A DNA stretch of 64,000 bases, taken from the NCBI RefSeq assembly GCF_000739595.1, contig NZ_BBJP01000027.1:1-64000 (forward strand), written 5' to 3'. Below are positions 39,234 through 47,399 of this stretch, one piece after another (within the stretch, counting starts at the first letter, position 1; each line of letters starts with the position of its first letter). The notes under the pieces were generated by a model that had not been told where the DNA came from, searched no databases, and worked only from the letters and a program-made list of their open reading frames with translations. Source of the DNA: Halorubrum halophilum. GTDB taxonomy: Archaea > Halobacteriota > Halobacteria > Halobacteriales > Haloferacaceae. The position numbers and the translations under genes were made by a program.

Positions 39234-39352
39234 CGGAGGCCCACCTCCGGACCCGTCTCGGGCGACGCCCCGCGCGCCGGCTCGGCCGTTCGAGGTTCAC
39301 CCGTGCGACACGCCACACCGCCTGAGAGAACGGAGAGATATCGGTTCGTCAT
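39230..39352 (-). CDS. Possible 40-residue ORF coupling dppB to dppC
   Basis: This frame starts at ATG 39352, sharing a base with the dppB stop (TGATG). Its own TGA (39230-39232) overlaps the dppC GTG. It thus fills the otherwise unusual 118-bp gap between the two permease genes with junctions typical of coupled genes. The product (MTNRYLSVLSGG..., Arg/Pro/Glu-rich) matches nothing I know. It may work only by translation, or it may be chance. Confidence 0.35.
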   Translation of the reverse strand: MTNRYLSVLSGGVACRTGEPRTAEPARGASPETGPEVGLR

Positions 39353-40371
39353 CAGTGGACCACCCGCGGATTGAGGTACGCGTACAGCGCGTCGACGAAG
39401 ATGTTGATCAGCACGAACCCAGTCCCGATCACGATCAGCGACCCCTGGATCAGCGGCCAGTCGCGGACGTTGATCGAGTTGATCACGAGCGTGCCGAGCC
39501 CGGGCCACGAGAACACGGCCTCGGTGATCACCGCGCCGCCGATCAGGGTCCCCAGTTGGAGTCCCAACACGGTGACGATCGGGATGAGGGTGTTCTGGAG
39601 CGCATGTTTGTACTGGATCAGCGACTCCGGGAGCCCCTTCGCGCGCGCCGCGCGGACGTACGGCTGCCCAAGCTCCTCGATCATCCCGCTGCGGGTGAGT
39701 CGGGTGATGAGCGCGGTGAAGTAGGTGCCGAGCGTCACCGCCGGCAGCGCAATGTGCCACAGCCACGTCCGCATCCCGTCGAGGAACGCACCCACGTCCA
39801 TCGGCGCGGCGAGCCCGTTCTCGACCGTGACGAGGAACGCGACCGTTTCGAAGAGGCCGATCGGCCGCCGGCTCGTCGGGAACAGCCCGAAATTCACTGA
39901 TAACACCAAGATGAGCATGATCCCGAGCCAGAAGTTCGGCGTCGAGATGCCGACGAGCGAGAACAGGGTCGCCCCGTAGTCGGCGGGCTCGCGCCGACGC
40001 GTCGCGCTGATGACGCCGAGCGGGATCGCGATGACGACCGCGACGACGGTCGCCGCGACCGCCAGCTCGACGGTGGCCGGTACGCGGGCGAGCACGATGG
40101 TGCTCGCCTCCGTTCCGCGGAGGTACGAGTACCCCATGTCCCCCCGTAGCAGTCCGACGATGTAGTCGGCGTACTGGACGTACAGCGGCTGATCGAGGCC
40201 TAGCTCCGCGGCTATCTGCGCGCGAAGCTCCGCGCTCGCGTCCAGCGGCGCGACGAACGTCACCGGGTCGCCCGGGGTGATGAACCGCAGCAGGAACACC
40301 GCGGTCACGACGCCCCACACGACCAGCACGCCTTGGATCCCGCGTTTCAGGAGGAACCGTCCCAGCGCCAT
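39352..40371 (-). CDS. Peptide ABC transporter permease, DppB type
   Basis: 339 residues, opening LGRFLLKRGIQGVLVVWGVV and FITPGDPVTFVA. The coupling loop is VRAARAKGLPESLIQYKHALQNTLIPIV and the end FVDALYAYLNPRVVH. It starts 6 bp after the substrate-binding protein gene. Confidence 0.93.
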   Translation of the reverse strand: MALGRFLLKRGIQGVLVVWGVVTAVFLLRFITPGDPVTFVAPLDASAELRAQIAAELGLDQPLYVQYADYIVGLLRGDMGYSYLRGTEASTIVLARVPATVELAVAATVVAVVIAIPLGVISATRRREPADYGATLFSLVGISTPNFWLGIMLILVLSVNFGLFPTSRRPIGLFETVAFLVTVENGLAAPMDVGAFLDGMRTWLWHIALPAVTLGTYFTALITRLTRSGMIEELGQPYVRAARAKGLPESLIQYKHALQNTLIPIVTVLGLQLGTLIGGAVITEAVFSWPGLGTLVINSINVRDWPLIQGSLIVIGTGFVLINIFVDALYAYLNPRVVH

Positions 40372-40377
40372 CGAACC

Positions 40378-42018
40378 TTAGTTTTCGCCCGGCAGGTTCT
40401 GGGAGTCGGCCATGAGCTCGTCGATCTCCTCGTCTTCCCGGTAGCTGGAGAGTGCCCCGTCGGAGGTGAGAAGCGGGATGATCGTCTGGCTGGCGTCGAA
40501 CGTGGTGTTCCCCCAGCCGAGCAGGTAGAAGTGCGGCATGTCCTCGATGTTGCCGCTCGTCACCTCGCCCGCGAGCGAGGCGAAGTCGCGCTGCTCGACC
40601 TCACAGGAGACGTTCGAGAGCTCGTCGATCTGGCTGGCGACCGCCTGTGCGATCTCCACGTCGCGGAGATAGCGTCCCACGGGCGTTTCGAGCGTGATCT
40701 CGGCGTCGGCGTGGCCGGAGTCCTCGACGAGCTGTTCCGCCTGCTCGATGTCTTGCGGGTACGGATCGACCTCCCCGTTGTAGCCGACGAATCCTTCGAG
40801 GGTCGGCTGGCCGGTCGCGTCGGCGAACCCCTGGAGGATGTTCTCGATGATGCTGTCCAAGTCGATGGCATAGTTCAGCGCCTGCCGGAACTCGACGCTG
40901 GAGAACGGCTCCACGTCGTACCGCATGGCGTTGAACACGACGCGGGTGCTCGGCACCGCCGTGACCTCCGTGCTATCCTCGTCGCGCACGCGGCTCACCT
41001 CCTGCGGCGGGACGTTGACGATGAGGTCCGTCTCGCCCGCGAGAAGCTGCGAGACGCGCGTGCTCGACTCGCTGGCGGCGCGGATCGTCAGCTCGTCGAT
41101 CTCCGGCGCGTCGCCCCAGTAGTCCTCGTAGGTCTCGTAGACGATCTCCACGTCCTGCTCGTACTCGACGACTTGGAACGGGCCGGTCCCGTTCATGTCG
41201 GAGTTGATCGCCGAGGACTCTCGCGACTCGATCCAGTCCTGCTGGACGACCTTACAGTACGAGGCGAACAGCGAGAACACGATCGGGTTGATCCCGTCGG
41301 AGGTCACCTCGACGCCGCCGTCGACGACCTCGGCGCCCGTGACGCCGGCGAGCTGGTCGTTCTGCGGGCTCGTGATCCCGACCTCCTCGTCGACGACCCG
41401 GTTGACGCTGTAGGCGATGTCCGAGGGCTGGAGCTCGTCGCCGTTGTGGAAGGTGACGCCGTCGCGGATCTCGAACCGGACGCGACCCTCTTCGAGCCGC
41501 TCGTAGTCGGTCGCGAGCGCATCGATGATGTCGCCGTCGGCGTTGCGGCCGAGCACCCCGTCGTGGGCCTGCACGACGATGTTGTCGGTCGGCGTCTCGC
41601 GGTGGTCGTGGGGATCGAGCCCCGAGTCCATCGACGACTGGGTGATCGTGACCGACGGCTCGCCCTCGGTCACCGAGATGGCCTGCGCCTCGATCCGCTC
41701 GTCGCGGCGGGCGTCCCAGTCGAGCCGGCTCGCGATACCGTATACGCTGTACTGGCGATTGAGGAAGATCCACGGCGCGCGCTGGTTGATCCGGAGGTTC
41801 GCGCGCTGGAGGTGCTCCTCGCGGGTCTCCGGCTCCGGGAGCTCCTCTCCGTCTTCGCCGTCCTCACCGTCGCTTCCGTCCTCACCGTCGCCGCCGTCGC
41901 TCCCGTCTTCACCGTCGCCGCCGCCCTCCGAACAGCCGGCGAGCCCGACGGTGGCCGCAGTGCCTCCGACGTACTTGAGGTACGTCCGGCGGTTCACGTC
42001 TGAGTCCTCGCGTGACAT
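40378..42018 (-). CDS. Peptide ABC transporter substrate-binding lipoprotein
   Basis: 546 residues from ATG 42018; a TATA-like CTTATATTC ~30 bp upstream favours this over ATG 42060. Tat motif NRRTYLKYVGG and lipobox LAGC, a glycine/aspartate linker, then an SBP_bac_5 fold (VTFHNGDELQPSDIAYSVNR, GTGPFQVVEYEQDVEIVYE). It heads the five-gene leftward operon SBP-B-C-D-F. Confidence 0.92.
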   Translation of the reverse strand: MSREDSDVNRRTYLKYVGGTAATVGLAGCSEGGGDGEDGSDGGDGEDGSDGEDGEDGEELPEPETREEHLQRANLRINQRAPWIFLNRQYSVYGIASRLDWDARRDERIEAQAISVTEGEPSVTITQSSMDSGLDPHDHRETPTDNIVVQAHDGVLGRNADGDIIDALATDYERLEEGRVRFEIRDGVTFHNGDELQPSDIAYSVNRVVDEEVGITSPQNDQLAGVTGAEVVDGGVEVTSDGINPIVFSLFASYCKVVQQDWIESRESSAINSDMNGTGPFQVVEYEQDVEIVYETYEDYWGDAPEIDELTIRAASESSTRVSQLLAGETDLIVNVPPQEVSRVRDEDSTEVTAVPSTRVVFNAMRYDVEPFSSVEFRQALNYAIDLDSIIENILQGFADATGQPTLEGFVGYNGEVDPYPQDIEQAEQLVEDSGHADAEITLETPVGRYLRDVEIAQAVASQIDELSNVSCEVEQRDFASLAGEVTSGNIEDMPHFYLLGWGNTTFDASQTIIPLLTSDGALSSYREDEEIDELMADSQNLPGEN

Positions 42019-42173
42019 AGGGGGTTCAATACTATCGGGGAATATAAGATCTGTGATCACGTAACACGGCGATTGCCGGGAGTAACGCCGTCTCTTCCGA
42101 CGGTTTCACGTCTCGAACTCACACCGAGAACGCGCGAGGAAGGTTTAATTCCCCGCGGCGTCGCCCCCACCCT

Positions 42174-42629
42174 ATGAGCAGAGCCGATCTCGGAGAGCGA
42201 TGGCAGCGCGTGTTCGACGACACCGAGGCGACCGCGGCGGAGTACCGCGACCGCGGGTGGGAGGCGCTCGCGCTCCACCCCGGCGACGTGAACCCGATCG
42301 CCGACGAGGCGCGGCTCCACGTCCTGTTGCCCGGCTCGGAGTTCGACGAGGTTAACGATCTGCTCTCCGGGGCGTCGATCGAATCGGTTCGCGTGTACGC
42401 GGCGGCGGGCGAGACCGCCAGCTATCGGCTGGTCGTCGCGGAGGATCCGGTGGCGGAGATCGCCGTCTGCGTCCCGACGTTCGTCCTCGACTCGGACAGC
42501 GAGGCGCTTGAAGCGGCCGCGGCCGACGCGGGCCAGTTGACGCTCCGGCTCCGCCCGCTTGACGACCGCGACCGCGTGGAATTCGCCGTCGACGATCCGG
42601 AGCTCTTCTTCCGAGATCCGACGGAATAG
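42174..42629 (+). CDS. Conserved haloarchaeal protein of unknown function (paralogue)
   Basis: 151 residues. It shares its layout with the gene at 27949-28449: TAAEYRDRGWEAL, PGDVNPI, LHVLLPGSEFDEV and a final VEFAVDDPELFF. No domain is recognised. It lies divergent from the second peptide transporter operon, as its paralogue does from the first, so the pair brackets the transporters. Confidence 0.75.
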   Translation: MSRADLGERWQRVFDDTEATAAEYRDRGWEALALHPGDVNPIADEARLHVLLPGSEFDEVNDLLSGASIESVRVYAAAGETASYRLVVAEDPVAEIAVCVPTFVLDSDSEALEAAAADAGQLTLRLRPLDDRDRVEFAVDDPELFFRDPTE

Positions 42630-42673
42630 CGCCGGTGGCGTCCGGTCTCGCCGTCTGTAGCGGCACCGAAATC

Positions 42674-42683
42674 CACGTTCGTG
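42674..42683. promoter_or_regulatory. CACGTTCGTG motif before gfcR
   Basis: A 10-bp CAC-N4-GTG motif 60 bp before the gfcR ATG and ~30 bp upstream of its TATA-like TATTCATAC. The near-identical CACATTCGTG lies at the same relative place before the permease gene (43522-43531). Confidence 0.5.
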
Positions 42684-42742
42684 GCGATCGCCTCGCCCAA
42701 AGACTTCGACGTATTCATACTTGTGCGATCGCGATCATCTAT

Positions 42743-43456
42743 ATGAACCGAGCAGAGAAGGCCGCCCTCCAGCTGCAGGCGGTCGCCGTGTTGCGGATGC
42801 TGAAGGAGACGCGAACCTACGAGGAGCTGTCCGAGGTGACGGGGCTGCCCGCGGGCGACCTGAACCGGTACGTCAACGGCCACGTCCTTCCCGGCACCGA
42901 CCGCGCGAGCGAGGTCGTGGAGGCGGTCGGCCGCGACGCGCTCGCCGACGAACTGCTCGCCCGCGTCGAGTTCGACGACGAGGGGTACGTCGACAACTCC
43001 GGGGTCGTCTTCGACCAGTCGTTCCTCGACTTGGTCGCGCCCGTCGCCGCGGAGACGTTCGAGTTCGAGTCGCCGGACGTGGTGCTCACCGCGGCCACCG
43101 ACGGGATCACCCTCGGCGCGGCGATGGCCTCCTTCTTCGACGCGCGGCTCGCGTACGCCAAGAAGTCGAAGGAGACCGCCGTCGAGGAGTTCATCGAGTC
43201 GCGCCAGCGGCTCGCCTCCGGGATCGAACTCACCTACTACCTCCCCGCGAGCGCGATCGACGCCGGCGACACGGTCCTCGTCGTCGACGACCTGATCCGG
43301 TCGGGCGAGACGCAGGAGCTCCTCTTGGACATCGCCCTGCAAGCCGACGCCGACGTGACCGGCGTGTTCACCCTCATCGCCGTCGGCGACAAAGGGATGG
43401 AGCGCGCGCGGGAGATCACCGACGCCCCGGTCGGCGCGCTGACGACGTTCGAGTAG
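42743..43456 (+). CDS. gfcR: PRTase-like transcriptional regulator (GfcR type)
   Basis: 237 residues from ATG 42743. N-terminal helix-turn-helix (TYEELSEVTGLPAGDLNRYVNGHVLP) and a C-terminal type I phosphoribosyltransferase fold with the PRPP loop VLVVDDLIRSGETQELL. These proteins are often annotated as orotate or purine PRTases. In Haloferax the homolog GfcR is an activator of sugar-catabolism genes. The next gene is a purine-type permease, and both promoters carry the same 10-bp motif, so purine or PRPP sensing is possible. The pairing argues for local regulation, which is inference. Confidence 0.8.
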   Translation: MNRAEKAALQLQAVAVLRMLKETRTYEELSEVTGLPAGDLNRYVNGHVLPGTDRASEVVEAVGRDALADELLARVEFDDEGYVDNSGVVFDQSFLDLVAPVAAETFEFESPDVVLTAATDGITLGAAMASFFDARLAYAKKSKETAVEEFIESRQRLASGIELTYYLPASAIDAGDTVLVVDDLIRSGETQELLLDIALQADADVTGVFTLIAVGDKGMERAREITDAPVGALTTFE

Positions 43457-43469
43457 GTCGGTCCCAATA

Positions 43470-43531
43470 CACGTTCGTCGACATTTTCTACGTATACTAC
43501 GCTTCTGCCGTAGCATTACTGCACATTCGTG
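43470..43531. promoter_or_regulatory. Two CACRTTCGT motifs before the NCS2 permease
   Basis: CACGTTCGTC (43470-43479) and CACATTCGTG (43522-43531) precede the TATA box TTTTATATAG (43559-43568) of the permease gene. The downstream copy is ~30 bp from TATA, the same geometry as at gfcR, which is where archaeal activators commonly bind. Confidence 0.5.
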
Positions 43532-43594
43532 TATAGCGGTCGCGATCGAACCGACGCATTTTATATAGACTCTCCGATAGTCCGACTCGTTCAT

Positions 43595-44995
43595 ATGGGC
43601 CTTACCGACACGCTCGCGGCGCGCTTCGACGTGGCGGAGCGCGGATCCGACGTTGGAACCGAATTCCTCGCCGGACTGACGACGTTCCTCACGATGTCGT
43701 ACATCATCGTCGTCAATCCGGTCATCCTCTCGAACGCCATCGACGCCGGCGAGAACACGTTCCAGCTGTTGGCGGTGGTGACGATTCTCGCGTCGGTCGC
43801 CGGGATGCTGGTGATGGGACTGTACGCCGACCTCCCCTTCGGGCTCGCGCCCGGGATGGGGCTCAACGCCTTCTTCGTCGTCGTCGTCACGCAACTCGAG
43901 GTACCGTGGGAGACGGCGCTCGCTGCCGTGTTCTTAGAGGGCGTGCTGTTCATCGCGCTGACCGCGGTGGGCGCGCGCGAGTACGTTATCAAGCTGTTCC
44001 CGGAGCCCGTCAAGCTGTCCGTCGCCGCCGGAATCGGTCTCTTTCTCGCGCTGCTCGGGCTCGAACAGATGCGGATCATCACCGGTTCGGTGAGCCTGAA
44101 CCCCGTCATCGCGCTCGATCCGATCGCGATCCTCGCCGCGGTCGGGATCCTGCTCACGTTCGCGCTGTGGGCTCGCGGCGTCCGCGGCGCCATCGTCGGG
44201 GGGATCGTGATCACGAGCGGCCTCGCGTATCTCGCCTCCGCGCTTGGTGTCACTCCCCGTCCGGGCGGCGCCGACCAAGGGCTCGTCGAGACGGCGACGC
44301 TCGCCCCGGGGATCACCGGGATCACTTACGACCTCGCCGCCTACGACATCTCCCCGCTCGCCTTCGCGTTCGTCAGGGGGTTTCAGAACGTCGAGGCGCT
44401 CACGTTCGCGCTCGTCGTGTTCACGTTTTTCTTCGTCGACTTCTTCGACACTGCCGGGACGCTCACCGGACTCGGACAGGCGGCCGGCATGACGGACGAG
44501 TCGGGCGACCTGCCCGACATCGACAAGCCGCTGATGGCCGACGCGGTCGGGACCACCGTCGGCGGGATGCTGGGGACGTCGACGGTGACCACGTACATCG
44601 AGTCGTCCGCGGGAATCGGTGAGGGCGGCCGGACGGGGTTGACCGCGCTCGTCGTCGCCGCGCTCTTTCTCCTCACGCTCCCGTTCGTGCCGCTCCTGTC
44701 CGCGATTCCGTCGTTCGCGCCGTACGTCGCGCTCGTCGTCGTCGCGGTCATGATGCTCCGGAACGTCACCGAGATCGACTGGGACGACCTCGTCCACGCC
44801 ATCCCCGCCGGCCTGACGATCATCATCATGCCGCTGACGTCGAGTATCGCCTACGGCATCGCCGCCGGCCTGCTGAGCTACCCGGTCGTCGCCGTCGCCG
44901 CCGGCCGCAGCGACGAGACCCGCCTTGGCCACTGGCTGATGGCGCTCGCGTGCATCGGCTACTTCGCGGTCCGGTTCGGCGCGCTGGTGAACTGA
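43595..44995 (+). CDS. NCS2-family permease (hypoxanthine/guanine AzgA type)
   Basis: 466 residues from ATG 43595, ~27 bp after a TATA box, so leaderless. Polytopic, with AzgA-like motifs TEFLAGLTTFLTMSYIIVVNP, LPFGLAPGMGLNAFFVV, FFFVDFFDTAGTLTGLGQAAGM and GTSTVTTYIESSAGIGEGGRTGLTALV. It probably imports nucleobases. It shares promoter motifs with the adjacent regulator. Confidence 0.92.
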   Translation: MGLTDTLAARFDVAERGSDVGTEFLAGLTTFLTMSYIIVVNPVILSNAIDAGENTFQLLAVVTILASVAGMLVMGLYADLPFGLAPGMGLNAFFVVVVTQLEVPWETALAAVFLEGVLFIALTAVGAREYVIKLFPEPVKLSVAAGIGLFLALLGLEQMRIITGSVSLNPVIALDPIAILAAVGILLTFALWARGVRGAIVGGIVITSGLAYLASALGVTPRPGGADQGLVETATLAPGITGITYDLAAYDISPLAFAFVRGFQNVEALTFALVVFTFFFVDFFDTAGTLTGLGQAAGMTDESGDLPDIDKPLMADAVGTTVGGMLGTSTVTTYIESSAGIGEGGRTGLTALVVAALFLLTLPFVPLLSAIPSFAPYVALVVVAVMMLRNVTEIDWDDLVHAIPAGLTIIIMPLTSSIAYGIAAGLLSYPVVAVAAGRSDETRLGHWLMALACIGYFAVRFGALVN

Positions 44996-45118
44996 CCGCG
45001 CCACCGCCGTCTCCGGTGCCGACGACGCGACTCCCTTTTTAAATACGGACGCCGCCCGTGCGCGCGGCGCGCACCGCCCACCGTACTTCTTTACGCTTCT
45101 GTCCCCTACCTGACGGTG

Positions 45119-45373
45119 ATGACGAACCTAACGCTCTACGAACTAGAAGGGTGCCCGTACTGCGCGAAAGTGAAGACCAAGCTCGCCGACCTCGACTTGG
45201 AGTACGAGTCAGTGATGGTGCCGCGCTCGCACGACGAGCGCACCGAAGTGGAGGAGATCTCCGGGCAGACCGGCGTCCCGGTCCTCGTCGACGAGGAACA
45301 CGGTATCGACGCGATGCCCGAGAGCGACGACATCGTCGAGTACCTCGAAGAGACGTACGGAAACGCGAGCTAA
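45119..45373 (+). CDS. Glutaredoxin
   Basis: 84 residues from ATG 45119 (a GTG one codon earlier is in frame). A thioredoxin-fold protein with CPYC redox site (residues 12-15) after LYELEG, cis-Pro in TGVPVLVD and a final SDDIVEYLEETYG helix. In haloarchaea it likely acts with gamma-glutamylcysteine rather than glutathione (general knowledge of the group). Confidence 0.92.
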   Translation: MTNLTLYELEGCPYCAKVKTKLADLDLEYESVMVPRSHDERTEVEEISGQTGVPVLVDEEHGIDAMPESDDIVEYLEETYGNAS

Positions 45374-45476
45374 GCGGTTCGTCCGGAACCGCCTCAGACG
45401 CGGCGCCGACGTCCGCCGACGGCATCGCCACCGGCGATCGCGGGGCTATTTATCCGGCGCTCGCCACGTGCCGGGC

Positions 45477-45875
45477 GTGCGACTCGTTCACCGACGCGCG
45501 TCGGCCGACTCCGACTCGTCCGATCGCGACGGCGACTCGCCCGCCGGCGACGATTCCTCGACGCTCCTCGCCAGCGACGTCGACGTGGCGCGCTCGACGC
45601 TCGAACAGGGTCGCGGGCTGATGTTCCGGCGGTCGATCCCCGACGACTACGCCCTCGTGTTCCCTTTCGACTCCCCGGACACGCAGTGGCTCCACATGCT
45701 GTTCGTGCCCTTCGCGATCGACGCGCTGTGGCTCGTCGACGGCGAGGTGCAGAAGACGAAGCGGCTCGCCCCGTTCGTCGGGCTGGGCCGCGGCCGCGCG
45801 GACACCGTGATCGAGCTCCCGGCCGGCGCGGCCGACGAGGTCGCGGTCGGCGACGAGGTCCGGCTCGTCGACTGA
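45477..45875 (+). CDS. DUF192 family protein
   Basis: 132 residues if started at GTG 45477, which lies at the leaderless distance from TATTTATCC (45447-45455); GTG 45468 is the alternative. An acidic N-terminal stretch precedes the DUF192 core: EQGRGLMFRRSIPDDYALVF, MLFVPFAIDALWLVDGEVQKTKRLAPFVG and VIELPAG. The function of the family is unknown; many members are exported, but no signal peptide is evident here. Confidence 0.85.
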   Translation: MRLVHRRASADSDSSDRDGDSPAGDDSSTLLASDVDVARSTLEQGRGLMFRRSIPDDYALVFPFDSPDTQWLHMLFVPFAIDALWLVDGEVQKTKRLAPFVGLGRGRADTVIELPAGAADEVAVGDEVRLVD

Positions 45876-45911
45876 TCCGATCGTCCTCGGCTCCGCTCGC
45901 GCCGCCTCCCG

Positions 45912-47330
45912 TCACTCCCCGGCCGGCGTCCGGAGTTCCATCTCGATCCGCGTCCCGCCGGTCGACGCGGAGCTGATGTCGAAGCTCCCGCCGCCGGCGC
46001 TGACGATCCAGTTGACGTACCAGAGACCGAGCCCGCTGGCGTGCTCCAGCGGCGTCTCCTCGCCGGTGAGCACCGCGCGCTCGGCGGGCGGGATCCCCGG
46101 CCCGTCGTCGGCGACGACGAGCGACGCCCACGACTCGCTCGGGAGCTCGGCGGCCGTGATCTCGACCCGCGGGCGCTCGGCGTGGCTGTGGCGGATCGCG
46201 TTGTCGACGAGCTCCGCGATCGCCTCCGCGAGGTAGCCGATCGCCGACACCGCGATCCCCTCGGGCACGTCGACCTCGATGTCGGCGCCCTCGCGGAGCT
46301 CCGGTGGCAGCGAGCCCAGCGCCTCGTCGACCGCGTCGGCGAGGTCGAGCCGGGTGGGCGCGGGCCGGTCAGCGAGCAATCTCTCGACGCGTCGGGAGGT
46401 CTCGCCCACGCGGAGCAGGCGCTCGGCGGTGTCGACGACGCGTTCGAGCTCCGTTGCCAGTTCCGGGTCCTCGACCGTCTCGATCGCTCGCTCCGTGAAC
46501 CCGGTCACCACGTTGAGGTCGTTCCGGAAGTTGTGCCGGAGCACCCGGGTCAGGACGGCGAGCCGCTCCTCGCGGATCGACGCCTCCGTGCGGTCCTCGC
46601 CGACGCCGACCGCGCCGACGACCTTGTCGCCCTCGACGATCGGCCCCAGCGCCAGCCGGTAGGGGACGCGCTCCCCGGACCGCGTCAGCAGCGTCGCCTC
46701 GCAGTCGGCCGGCTCGCGCTCGCGGTACACGCGGCGGAGCGCCTCGGCGACGGCGTCGCGGGTCTCGTCGTCGAACAGCGCCGTCAGGTCGGTCCCCGAC
46801 AGCTCCTCGCCGCCGCGTTCGGCGGCCGCGGCGAGCCGGTCGTTCCAGCGCGCGAGCGTCCCGTCCGCGGAACACTGAAACAGCGCGGCCGGCACCGTCG
46901 AGGCGACGGCCTCGACGACGCGGAGCTGTGAGCGGAGATCCTCCTCGGCGGTGACGCGGTCGGTCACGTCGGTCAGCCCGACGATCAGCCACCGCTCGTC
47001 GGCGATCGTCGTCGCGTGGAGCGACACCGAGAGGCGGCGGCGTCCCCGCTCTCCGCCGGTCTCCCACTCGAACTCGGTCACCCCCTCTCGATCGATCGCC
47101 TCGTCGACGGCTGCGGCCACCGGCTCGCCGTCGACCGTCTCGTCGGTCTCGCCGAGGTCCGTGAGCCCCATCAGCGTCAGGGTCCCGCGGTCCTGTCCGA
47201 GCAGCGCGGCCGCCGGCGCGTTCGCCGCCCGGATCGCGTGAGACCCGAGATCGCAGGCTAACGCCGGGGTCGGAACCGCCTCGACGAACGCCCGCACGAC
47301 GCGGGGTGTCGACTCGTCGTCACGATCCAT
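45912..47330 (-). CDS. PAS-domain sensor histidine kinase
   Basis: 472 residues, soluble. Two PAS domains (~10-125 and ~135-255), then the phosphoacceptor box VLTRVLRHNFRNDLNVV (His ~266) and a HATPase_c domain with ELVDNAIRHSHAE (N box), VVADDGPGIPPAE (G1) and HASGLGLWYVNWIV (G2). The partner response regulator is not nearby. The two PAS domains suggest a cytoplasmic small-molecule or redox signal. Confidence 0.92.
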   Translation of the reverse strand: MDRDDESTPRVVRAFVEAVPTPALACDLGSHAIRAANAPAAALLGQDRGTLTLMGLTDLGETDETVDGEPVAAAVDEAIDREGVTEFEWETGGERGRRRLSVSLHATTIADERWLIVGLTDVTDRVTAEEDLRSQLRVVEAVASTVPAALFQCSADGTLARWNDRLAAAAERGGEELSGTDLTALFDDETRDAVAEALRRVYREREPADCEATLLTRSGERVPYRLALGPIVEGDKVVGAVGVGEDRTEASIREERLAVLTRVLRHNFRNDLNVVTGFTERAIETVEDPELATELERVVDTAERLLRVGETSRRVERLLADRPAPTRLDLADAVDEALGSLPPELREGADIEVDVPEGIAVSAIGYLAEAIAELVDNAIRHSHAERPRVEITAAELPSESWASLVVADDGPGIPPAERAVLTGEETPLEHASGLGLWYVNWIVSAGGGSFDISSASTGGTRIEMELRTPAGE

Positions 47331-47399
47331 CCATACTCCGGCTGACGGGCTCAGAACTTATAAACAGCGAGGAAGGTTTCTCGACCGCGGGGCGAGCGT

